Source of the DNA: Lachnospiraceae bacterium UBA1753
GTDB taxonomy: Bacteria > Bacillota > Clostridia > Lachnospirales > Lachnospiraceae
Assembly (NCBI GenBank): GCA_002317595.1
Contig: DCHL01000077.1
Coordinates: 6,425 to 11,979 of the forward strand
Reading direction: 5' to 3'
Length of the DNA stretch: 5,555 nucleotides
Both the position numbers and the translations under genes were made by a program. A model generated the notes under the pieces. That model was given only the letters and a program-made list of their open reading frames with translations, made no database searches and was not told the DNA's origin. Below, piece after piece: positions 1 to 5,397 of the stretch; position 1 is the first letter of the stretch, and the number at the start of each line of letters is the position of its first letter.

Positions 1-21
1 CCGTACAACGAAAGCCGCCAT
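1..21 (-). CDS. possible start of a further small gene, cut by window edge
   Basis: Ten bases after the stop of the 104-residue membrane protein gene there is an ATG followed by six open codons, reading MAAFVVR, before the window ends. The first residues resemble the start of the 136-residue protein in this window (MACFIVP), which hints at a second copy of that family placed directly behind the 104-residue gene. The ribosome binding site is weak (AGAG about 9 bases upstream). Seven codons are far too few to identify a protein, so this is a tentative call. Confidence 0.3.
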
Positions 22-31
22 GTCAAAATCT

Positions 32-346
32 CTATTTCTTCTTAAAGAGAGAAGCCTTGACTGCCCCCTTCGGATCCTTAACCAACAGAATGACAACCCA
101 GATGACCAATCCAAGAGCGATGACGGACAATCCCAGGTAAAAGTCATTGAGCATATCCGCAGGCTCAGGGGTGAAGTATTGTGCCCCAATCTCAAGATAC
201 TCAACAACCGCATCAATCAGCCACATTAGAGAAGCGCCCCAGTACATAAAACACAAAGCACTTACGAGCATCTCATCATTAGGAGCATTCTTATACCAGA
301 TTGCTGTACAGATACATGCGGCAAAAACCGTAGTAAGTAATGTCAT
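32..346 (-). CDS. small integral membrane protein of unknown function (104 aa)
   Basis: I do not recognise a named function. The protein is 104 residues with three clear hydrophobic segments, at about 2-18, 27-47 and 69-90, and a lysine-rich tail ending KKK that probably lies in the cytoplasm. The second segment carries YWGASLMW followed by the acidic residues D45 and E49; the loop after it (about 50-68) is also acidic and contains FTPEPADML. The ATG at 346 has a GGAG nine bases upstream, which supports the start. The sequence has the look of a conserved family rather than a chance ORF: clean membrane segments, charged ends, a plausible ribosome binding site. It is similar in layout and in the WG-x-S motif to the 136-residue protein encoded upstream on the same strand. 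I see no convincing promoter just ahead of it, so it may be transcribed through the repeat array or from an unrecognised site. Confidence 0.82.
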   Translation of the reverse strand: MTLLTTVFAACICTAIWYKNAPNDEMLVSALCFMYWGASLMWLIDAVVEYLEIGAQYFTPEPADMLNDFYLGLSVIALGLVIWVVILLVKDPKGAVKASLFKKK

Positions 347-390
347 ATCCTATGTCTCCATGTGGGTGTATTATTTCTTCAGCCCTGCCA

Positions 391-449
391 GGGGTGGAAT
401 TTTCTTTTGCCACGACTACAAGGTGTTTTTTCTTTTTCCACGGCTTGGG
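391..449. repeat. two tandem T-rich repeat copies of about 28-30 bp
   Basis: Two adjacent copies begin at about 393 and 422. Both read GGTG, then a T-rich centre containing TTTTC and TTTT, then CCACG and a CT. The GTG-to-CAC offset is 17 bp in the first copy and 16 bp in the second, unlike the 30 bp of the larger units downstream. The 12-mer GGGGTGGAATTT at 391-402 recurs exactly at 447-458, where the 40-bp array begins, so these copies belong to the same repeat family. One more degenerate GGGTGTATTATT lies at 364-375. Confidence 0.5.
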
Positions 450-791
450 GTGGAATTTCATGCTTTCTTGGAGAATTTACTCCCACTCGTTCAACCCATT
501 TTCGCGAATCAGGGTGTAAAATGACTCATAATAACAATATTTCCACCCATCTGCTCCATCTTAATGGTGGAATATCTATGAACTCATCTCATATTACACC
601 ACTAATCAATCTCGCCGGAAGATTTTATTGATTTCTTTGTGTAATATTGAGAAATAAGTGGGATATTACACCACTTTATATCTTGTTCATTGGTGTAATA
701 TTCTCAAAAAGGAAACATATTACACCACTTTGAAAATTTGCAAGAAAAAGAGTGGTGGAATATCGAACAATAGTGGTCTGATTCCACCATT
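447..791. repeat. array of six 40-bp inverted-repeat units with fixed internal geometry
   Basis: The six units lie at 447-486, 511-550, 564-603, 636-675, 690-729 and 752-791. Each begins with a plus-oriented arm like (A/T)GGTG(T/G)AATAT and ends with the inverted arm, ATATTACACCACT or ATTCCACCAT. In all six the GTG of the left arm and the CAC of the right arm are exactly 30 bp apart: GTG at 450, 514, 567, 639, 693, 755 and CAC (CTC in the first unit) at 480, 544, 597, 669, 723, 785. The roughly 16 bp in the middle differ from unit to unit. Gaps between units are 24, 13, 32, 14 and 22 bp. The 13-mer ATATTACACCACT occurs exactly three times (591, 663, 717). Unit 5 has perfect 11-bp arms (691-701 with 717-727) and unit 6 perfect 9-bp arms (753-761 with 781-789). 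The first unit is the most degenerate. This fills most of the 580-bp gene-free stretch between the two small membrane protein genes. Its function is unknown to me. Confidence 0.8.
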
Positions 792-845
792 TTAGTAACC
801 AGATCCCACTATTCCCAATATAATCCGTCGGACCTCTTCAAATTC

Positions 846-865
846 AAAAATGCTTCGCATTTTTT
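846..865 (-). terminator. AT-rich hairpin, possible (bidirectional) terminator
   Basis: A perfect 8-bp stem, AAAAATGC with GCATTTTT, closes on a three-base loop (846-853, 854-856, 857-864). On the minus strand the loop is GAA between GC pairs, the GCGAAGC fold that is known to be unusually stable, and the stem's distal arm supplies a run of U. It lies about 60 bases after the stop of the 136-residue gene and is nearly symmetrical, so it could stop transcription from either side. The GC part of the stem is only two pairs, which makes it a weak terminator. Confidence 0.42.
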
Positions 866-877
866 CATTAAAGAATT

Positions 878-890
878 GCAACTTCGTTGC
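878..890 (-). other. small 5-bp hairpin downstream of the 136-aa gene
   Basis: GCAAC and GTTGC flank a TTC loop (GAA on the minus strand), with a possible wobble pair outside. It shares the loop with the hairpin at 846-865 and lies between that hairpin and the stop codon at 927. It has no following U tract, so by itself it is not a terminator; it may protect the mRNA 3' end or assist the next hairpin. Confidence 0.35.
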
Positions 891-926
891 GTATGCTTCA
901 TTCAGCCTTGCTTTGCCTCACTCGGT

Positions 927-1337
927 CTATCGTCTCTCAAGAGCCTCTGCTTCCATGACTGCTTTCTTCTCTGCAATTCCTGCGACTGCAAGCATAATAG
1001 CCCATACAGCAGTTACAATCACAGTCATCATCACGCCAGTGCTTCCCATCTCCGAGAGCATCTCCATAGTCTCACCTGTCTTAACAGCAGTAAGGAAAGG
1101 GAAGAAGGGAACCACCTCGCCGTGCCATACATGCTCAAAGGCAAGCAGCGCTGAGCCGCCCCAGAGAAGCTTATTAAGCCATCCAAGCTTAGTCGAAAAA
1201 GGGATTCTGTGCACTTCTTCAATATGTCCATCAGAAAGTGAAACCTTAAGGGTTTCCTCTGTTTCATTTTTCTTAATTAACTTAGTCGCAATAGTAGTTA
1301 CAACTGCCTCTCCGGCAGGAACGATAAAACATGCCAT
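927..1337 (-). CDS. conserved-looking membrane protein of unknown function (136 aa)
   Basis: No named function is recognised. The 136-residue product starts with a moderately hydrophobic stretch (MACFIVPAGEAVV, about 1-20), then a charged, probably soluble segment (21-50) with H38 and H43, then a membrane segment at about 52-70 (LWGGSALLAF), the motif EHVWHGE (68-74, with H69 and H72), a short hydrophobic loop FFPFLTA, and a last membrane segment at about 101-122, ending in a charged tail. The clustered histidines and acidic residues beside the membrane could bind a metal or haem, but that is speculation. The start is firmly supported: TTAGGAGGT lies seven bases before the ATG, and a consensus promoter lies about 45 bases upstream. 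It appears to be a single-gene transcript or the first gene of one that continues through the repeat array to the 104-residue gene. From memory, proteins with this kind of start occur in anaerobic Clostridia; I cannot confirm it here. Confidence 0.85.
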   Translation of the reverse strand: MACFIVPAGEAVVTTIATKLIKKNETEETLKVSLSDGHIEEVHRIPFSTKLGWLNKLLWGGSALLAFEHVWHGEVVPFFPFLTAVKTGETMEMLSEMGSTGVMMTVIVTAVWAIMLAVAGIAEKKAVMEAEALERR

Positions 1338-1365
1338 TTCAAGTACCTCCTAAGTTGTCCTATTT

Positions 1366-1383
1366 CGTAATTTCCCCGTAATT
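1366..1383 (-). promoter_or_regulatory. AATTACG direct repeat at the transcription start, possible operator
   Basis: The heptamer AATTACG occurs at 1383-1377 and again at 1372-1366 on the minus strand, starts 11 bp apart, about one helical turn. The pair overlaps the end of the -10 element and the expected start of transcription (about 1374), a usual place for a repressor to bind. Two short copies may be chance. Confidence 0.3.
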
Positions 1384-1410
1384 ATAACATTCTGTCTTTT
1401 GGGGTGTCAA
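1381..1410 (-). promoter_or_regulatory. consensus sigma-A promoter of the 136-aa gene
   Basis: On the minus strand, TTGACA (1410-1405) and TATAAT (1386-1381) are both perfect matches to consensus, separated by 18 bp. Transcription should start near 1374, giving a leader of about 37 bases that ends in TTAGGAGGT and the ATG at 1337. It lies in the short space after the EcfT stop codon at 1446, so the small gene is expressed separately from the transporter operon. The only potential terminator between them is a 5-bp hairpin at 1417-1429, so some read-through is possible. Confidence 0.85.
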
Positions 1411-1445
1411 AGAAATGCCCTAATAGAGCCTTTGTAAAAAACTTC

Positions 1446-2279
1446 TCAAACGAACGGATTATAGAACCTGTTCCCGTCGTGGAAGGTTACCACAAGACTG
1501 AAAATGAGAATAAGAATTCCAAATGCGATAGCAGCAAAATCCTTGCTGGTATACTTCCGTTTTACATACCAGGAGCGCTTCTTGTTCTTGCCAAATCCCC
1601 TGAGCGACATTGCGTTGCTGACTGTATCAATTCTTGACAGACAGGACAATACAAGCGGAAGCAGGATGTTAATGGAATTCTTTAATCGGTTCCACAGTCT
1701 CTCATTTTTCCCAAGTTCTATTCCACGCGCCTGCTGGGCCTGGCTGATGGCCTGATAATCCCTCTGGATATCAGGGATGTATCTCAAGGCAATCGCAACT
1801 GCATAACCAATCTTATAGGACACTCCTATTCCATTCAGACTTGCAGCAAATTCACTAGGGTCAGTGGCTGAAATAAACAGAATAGCGACAGGAAGCGCCA
1901 CAAAATATTTCATCGTAAGATTCACCATATAAAAGAGCTGTTCCTGTGTTACAACAAGTCTCTTGGTGATGTAAAAGAGAATATGCTCTGTACCGTACAG
2001 ATCTGAGCCATGTCCAGGGTCAAACAGGAATACGAAAAAATTATTTAACAGCAGGAATATCAAGAGGAACAGGAATATCCCCCTCACCTCCTTGAATTTA
2101 ATCTTGCTGAGGAAAAATGCCGAAAAGCTGATGACCATTAACACCACCAGTACTCTCGTGTCATAGGTAAGCATACTCGCAAAAGTAAACAGTAGGAAGA
2201 ATGCCAGCTTCGTTGTTCCTGTGAGTTCGTGAATAACACTCTTCTTTGGTATGTAATTCAGGACAGTCTTTGCACTCAT
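1446..2279 (-). CDS. ECF transporter transmembrane coupling protein, EcfT family (277 aa)
   Basis: This is the T component of an energy-coupling-factor importer: it sits in the membrane, couples the two ATPase domains to the substrate-binding S subunit and relays ATP-driven movement. The sequence shows several hydrophobic segments (about 25-57, 66-86, 120-137, 157-167, 204-213, 249-265). The cytoplasmic coupling region carries the family's hallmark QQARGIEL (A184-R185-G186) and a second arginine motif, AMSLRGFG (R227-G228), which in this family contact the two nucleotide-binding domains. The length fits the family. The start is well supported: AGGAGGG lies 7 bases before the ATG, inside the end of the ATPase gene, and the ATG overlaps the ATPase stop as ATGA, which implies translational coupling. 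It is the last gene of the operon; the stop is followed by a run of T but no convincing terminator stem. Confidence 0.92.
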   Translation of the reverse strand: MSAKTVLNYIPKKSVIHELTGTTKLAFFLLFTFASMLTYDTRVLVVLMVISFSAFFLSKIKFKEVRGIFLFLLIFLLLNNFFVFLFDPGHGSDLYGTEHILFYITKRLVVTQEQLFYMVNLTMKYFVALPVAILFISATDPSEFAASLNGIGVSYKIGYAVAIALRYIPDIQRDYQAISQAQQARGIELGKNERLWNRLKNSINILLPLVLSCLSRIDTVSNAMSLRGFGKNKKRSWYVKRKYTSKDFAAIAFGILILIFSLVVTFHDGNRFYNPFV

Positions 2280-3982
2280 GAGCGGACCCTCCTGTCATAA
2301 TCAATGAATCTGTTAACAAAATCCACTGGGTTTTCTATTCCACATTTATTCGACAGACTAAAGAGCGAAGTCTCCTTAAGTGCAGCCTGCTCCACCAGTT
2401 CAGGGTTACAGAGCACCTCAGCCGGAGTCGTATCTGCCACGAGTTCTCCCCTGTTAAATACCAGGGCCCTTGATGTATATTCAAGCATGAGATGCATATC
2501 ATGAGTGACCATGATTATCGTCACACCTGCATCATTTAACTCACGCAAAAATTCCATAATTTCTGTATAATGCTTAAAATCCTGCCCCGCTGTCGGCTCG
2601 TCAAGAATAATGATTTCGGGTCCCATTACAAGAACAGAAGCAATAGTCACACGTTTCTTCTGTCCAAAACTCAGTGCCGAAATCGGCCAGTTTCTGAAGG
2701 GGTATAATCCACAGACTATGAGAGCCTTATTTACCCTCTCCTGAATCTCTTCCTGCGACAACCCCAGCTTACTGATTCCCAAGGCAACCTCATCAAAAAT
2801 CATTGTCTTCGAAATCATGGCGTTAGGATTCTGCATTACATATCCAATTCTCTGTGCGCGGAGCCTAATATTATCATCCGAAATATCTCTTCCATTAAGA
2901 GTAATCATGCCGCTGTCCTGTGTTTCGAATCCGCAAATAAGCTTTGCAGTGGTAGACTTACCAGCACCGTTTCTTCCTACAATACTGACCATCTCGCCAG
3001 GATAAATATCAAAATTGATATCCTTTACTGCACGAAATGTTTCATTATAGGAAAAATCCATATTTTTCACCGAGAGAACAGGCTCACCCTTTGGCGCAGG
3101 TGCTTTCACACTGACACTCTCAAACCATTTTCTAACCTTTTCGATATTCCCCTCATCAAGGATGAGCGCCGAAGGATGCTCAGGATGCATATCCTCCGTA
3201 ACCTCAACCCCCGCATACTTTAACGCAGTAATATATAGAGGTTCTCTAATTCCTCTTTCCTTTAATATATTCTCCGAGAGGAGCTTTGCAGGATTCATGT
3301 CGGCGACAATCTCTTTATTATCAACCAGGATGATCCTGTCCACATTTCTCCAAAGCACTTCTTCCAGCCTGTGCTCAATAATGATTACTGTAGTATTCGT
3401 CTGTTTTCTGATTTTCTCAATCAGTTCTATTGTCTGCTTTCCCGCAGCCGGATCCAGATTAGCAAGTGGCTCATCAAATAACAGAATTCTGACGTCATCC
3501 ACAAGAACACCCGCCATACTTACTCTCTGCTTCTGACCACCCGACAGTTCATGAGGTGCCATTTCCAGAAATGCACCCATTCCGACAAGATCAGCCGCAT
3601 CCTTTACTCGCTGACGCATCTCCTCCTGCTCAACGCAGTCATTTTCCATCGCAAAGGCAATGTCCTCGCCCACGGTAAGTGCCACGAACTGACCATCCGT
3701 ATCCTGAAGAACAGAGCCAACAAGCTTGGATATTTCAAACACGTCAAGAGTCCGGGCATCTTTCCCACAGAGGGTGAATTCACCCTCTGCCTTACCCTGA
3801 AAGAATTCAGGAATAAGCCCGTTAATACAGTGAGCTATTGTACTCTTTCCGCTTCCGGAAGGACCTGCAATACACACTATTTCACCGGGAAAAATGTCCA
3901 GACTGACATTGTTCAGTGTCGGCTTCGACTGAGCCCTATACTGAAATGTGAAATTCTTAAATGAAATAATCGGTTCTATAAT
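2276..3982 (-). CDS. fused double ATPase subunit of ECF transporter (568 aa, apparent ATT start)
   Basis: This cytoplasmic subunit carries two ABC ATPase domains in one chain and powers the importer. Numbering from the ATT at 3982, the first domain has Walker A GPSGSGKST (40-48), the signature LSGGQ (146-150), Walker B LLFDEP (167-172) and switch histidine H204. The second has Walker A GRNGAGKST (336-344), signature LSFGQ (437-441, with F in place of the usual first G), Walker B ILDEP (459-463) and H494. The linker is at about 235-300. All catalytic motifs are present in both halves. The first ATG/GTG/TTG-type codon is a GTG at 3877, only three residues before Walker A, and starting there would remove the first strands and the A-loop. 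The frame is open upstream through IIEPIISFKNFTFQY, a normal ABC N-terminus, back to a TAA. The best start is ATT at 3982-3980, overlapping the S-subunit stop as TAATT with GAGG seven bases before. A single-base error or mutation from TAATG is an alternative. The identity is certain; the start is not. Confidence 0.93.
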   Translation of the reverse strand: MIEPIISFKNFTFQYRAQSKPTLNNVSLDIFPGEIVCIAGPSGSGKSTIAHCINGLIPEFFQGKAEGEFTLCGKDARTLDVFEISKLVGSVLQDTDGQFVALTVGEDIAFAMENDCVEQEEMRQRVKDAADLVGMGAFLEMAPHELSGGQKQRVSMAGVLVDDVRILLFDEPLANLDPAAGKQTIELIEKIRKQTNTTVIIIEHRLEEVLWRNVDRIILVDNKEIVADMNPAKLLSENILKERGIREPLYITALKYAGVEVTEDMHPEHPSALILDEGNIEKVRKWFESVSVKAPAPKGEPVLSVKNMDFSYNETFRAVKDINFDIYPGEMVSIVGRNGAGKSTTAKLICGFETQDSGMITLNGRDISDDNIRLRAQRIGYVMQNPNAMISKTMIFDEVALGISKLGLSQEEIQERVNKALIVCGLYPFRNWPISALSFGQKKRVTIASVLVMGPEIIILDEPTAGQDFKHYTEIMEFLRELNDAGVTIIMVTHDMHLMLEYTSRALVFNRGELVADTTPAEVLCNPELVEQAALKETSLFSLSNKCGIENPVDFVNRFIDYDRRVRS

Positions 3983-4533
3983 TAATCTTCCTCTTTAAGT
4001 GATCCAGACTTAGCAATTGTCTTTGAGTATGCAAGGAGAAGAAGTCCACCAACAATAATTGCAGTAATACTGTTGGAAACTGCAGCAAAAGCACCCTGAG
4101 CAAATACCTTATTTGCTGGCTCTGCATAGATTACGATATCCAGCACAGGTGCGATAACAATCCATGCAACAGCATTAGCAATTGCATTGACGATAGCAAA
4201 AGCAATAACCTTCTTGCCAGCGAAATTACCCTCTGCAAGTCCAAACTTCTTTGAAGGAAGACCAGCTACAAGACCAACTACTGCAGATGCAATTACCCAG
4301 CTCCACCAGGGTGAACCGCCCCATGAGAGGTCGATCAAGGTGTGACCGATAAATCCGATAAGCGCTCCGGCAATAGGACCATAGATAGCTGAAAAAAGAC
4401 CAAGCACTGCGTACTGGAGGCTGATATTTGTGTTAGGGATTCCAGAAGGAATGGCAACAAAACGTCCAAGTACGAAGAAAAGTGCTGCGCCAATACCGAT
4501 GGCAACCACAGTTTTTACAGAAAATTTGTTCAT
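3982..4533 (-). CDS. ECF transporter S component, UPF0397 / riboflavin-type S family (183 aa)
   Basis: This is the substrate-capturing membrane subunit of the ECF importer. The protein has about six hydrophobic segments (roughly 8-27, 40-50, 52-70, 76-92, 108-135, 148-170) and a short charged tail ending KEED. The N-terminus KFSVKTVVAIGIGAALFFVLGRF and the stretch LQYAVLGLFSAIYGPIAGALIGFIGHTLID are typical of UPF0397 proteins, as is the adjacent fused ATPase. Databases often call the wider family riboflavin-type (PF07155), but the substrate of UPF0397 members is not reliably known, and comparative work has linked such clusters to thiamine- or methionine-related regulation. The start at 4533 is chosen because AAAGGAGA lies 8 bases upstream; an in-frame ATG at 4578 has no such site and would add 15 polar residues. 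It is the first gene of a three-gene operon driven by the promoter at 4634-4606. The stop overlaps the likely ATPase start by one base. Confidence 0.92.
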   Translation of the reverse strand: MNKFSVKTVVAIGIGAALFFVLGRFVAIPSGIPNTNISLQYAVLGLFSAIYGPIAGALIGFIGHTLIDLSWGGSPWWSWVIASAVVGLVAGLPSKKFGLAEGNFAGKKVIAFAIVNAIANAVAWIVIAPVLDIVIYAEPANKVFAQGAFAAVSNSITAIIVGGLLLLAYSKTIAKSGSLKEED

Positions 4534-4553
4534 TATTTTCTCTCCTTTCGAGT

Positions 4554-4586
4554 CTGAATGATGCACACTTCGGGGCAATCATCCAA
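4554..4586 (-). other. hairpin in the ECF operon leader RNA
   Basis: In the minus-strand RNA, UUGGAUGAU (4586-4578) pairs with AUCAUUCAG (4562-4554) through nine pairs including two G-U, followed by a bulged U and a GC/GC extension closing a 10-base loop. It occupies half of the roughly 66-base leader and ends about eight bases before the AGGAGA ribosome binding site. There is no U tract, so it is not a terminator. It is too small to be a known vitamin riboswitch; it could be an mRNA stabiliser, a protein site or chance. Confidence 0.35.
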
Positions 4587-4605
4587 GTTCATCAACACAG
4601 AACGT

Positions 4606-4634
4606 ATTATATCATCACCCTCGATTTTTCTCAA
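4606..4634 (-). promoter_or_regulatory. strong sigma-A promoter for the ECF transporter operon
   Basis: On the minus strand, TTGAGA (4634-4629, five of six consensus bases) and TATAAT (4611-4606, perfect) are separated by the ideal 17 bp. The -35 element lies within the last codons of the acetyltransferase gene and the -10 just beyond its stop. Transcription should begin near 4599, about 66 bases ahead of the S-subunit ATG. The transporter can therefore be expressed independently of the genes upstream. Confidence 0.8.
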
Positions 4635-5397
4635 TCCAGGAAACAGAAAAATCAACAATATCTCTCTGCTTCATAAGCCTCGAATCGGCGTCCCCTATTT
4701 TTCCACGGCATACACACCCTTCCTTATCGAAGGCTGCGCCGATGTCATCAAAGTCTTCTCCATCCACAAAGAGCGTACTGTATGCCTTCCAGACCCTGAC
4801 TCCATTTTCCATTATCGCGCTGTGCTCAACGCTGTTGTGCTTCCCAGGGTAATCCGACCTGACATCCGCCAGATGAATCGAGGTATTCTTATCGTATCCA
4901 ACTCCAATCAGTAATACTTTGGCATCAAGCTCATAGAGCCTTGCAATGGGAGAACCCTCGCCAAAAATATTGGACAGGGTATGTTCCTTTGTAAGATACT
5001 GCGCATGCTTTCCCCAGGCACATACCGACCTTGCGGGATGCTCAGACCTAATGCTTCCCGGCCACCTGCGGAACAGCTCCGCCACAGCTCCCATCGTGTT
5101 TGTCGGGGTGAGGTCCCTGTCATACGCGGGCCAGTTCTCCCTGATTATGTCCCATTCAGACTCATCCACGTCCCAGTGCACACCAGTCTCTGGGTCCAGA
5201 TTTTTCCACGACTGGGTAGGCATCATGATGGTTCCTCCAGCGCCGACCACATTAGTCAAAGCCTCAATCATAGTCTGTGCACCGCCACATACATATCCAA
5301 TATTTTTAAGCGATGTATGCACAATTACAGTATCATCCTTCTCAAGGCCAATGCTCTCTAAATCACTGATCAGTTCGTCCTTTTTTATTGCTCTCAT
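4615..5397 (-). CDS. AAC(3)-family N-acetyltransferase (aminoglycoside acetyltransferase-like, 260 aa)
   Basis: Members of this family (Antibiotic_NAT, PF02522) transfer an acetyl group from acetyl-CoA to an amine; the best known modify the 3-amino group of aminoglycosides, but many homologues act on other or unknown amines. Family landmarks are present in order: VIVHTSL (24-30), GAGGTIMMPT (52-61), the TNTMGAVAELFRRWPG block (99-114) leading to SEHPARSVCAWG (118-129), FGEGSPIARL (145-154), and LLIGVGYDKNTSIHLAD (162-178), which contains the expected active-site histidine, H175. The length is normal for the family and no truncation is seen. I chose ATG 5397 rather than the in-frame ATG at 5424, because it starts at the usual MRAIKKDEL-like N-terminus and overlaps the upstream stop by one base (TGATG), with GGAGAGGAG upstream, though at a long spacing of about 14 bases. 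It is co-transcribed with the gene upstream. Calling it a resistance gene would be unsafe: there is no mobile element or resistance context. Confidence 0.9.
   Translation of the reverse strand: MRAIKKDELISDLESIGLEKDDTVIVHTSLKNIGYVCGGAQTMIEALTNVVGAGGTIMMPTQSWKNLDPETGVHWDVDESEWDIIRENWPAYDRDLTPTNTMGAVAELFRRWPGSIRSEHPARSVCAWGKHAQYLTKEHTLSNIFGEGSPIARLYELDAKVLLIGVGYDKNTSIHLADVRSDYPGKHNSVEHSAIMENGVRVWKAYSTLFVDGEDFDDIGAAFDKEGCVCRGKIGDADSRLMKQRDIVDFSVSWIEKNRG

Noticed and set aside
147..631. Plus-strand open frames across the 104-aa gene and the repeat region
   Set aside because: They overlap a well-supported minus-strand gene or run through the repeats, lack good ribosome binding sites, and their translations show no recognisable composition or motif.
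447..791. CRISPR array reading of the repeats
   Set aside because: The repeated arms are only about 12 bp, alternate in orientation, vary in sequence, and the gaps are of unequal length; no cas gene is present.
796..824. Plus-strand promoter using TATAAT at 819-824
   Set aside because: No -35-like hexamer lies 16-18 bp upstream, and the only gene downstream is on the other strand.
850..1353. Plus-strand open frame of 167 codons
   Set aside because: It is antisense to the 136-residue gene, which has a consensus promoter and a perfect ribosome binding site; the frame begins inside the terminator-like hairpin.
1401..1411. GGGGTGTCAAA near the 136-aa promoter as another array half-site
   Set aside because: The resemblance to GGGTGTAAA comes from the -35 hexamer and adjacent C run; no inverted partner lies 30 bp away.
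1417..1429. Terminator after EcfT
   Set aside because: The hairpin has only five pairs, one of them G-U, with a three-base loop and an interrupted T stretch behind it; the run of six T right after the stop is not preceded by a stem.
3877..3877. GTG at 3877 as the ATPase start
   Set aside because: It lies three residues before Walker A and would remove the conserved N-terminal strands that are encoded intact upstream in the same frame.
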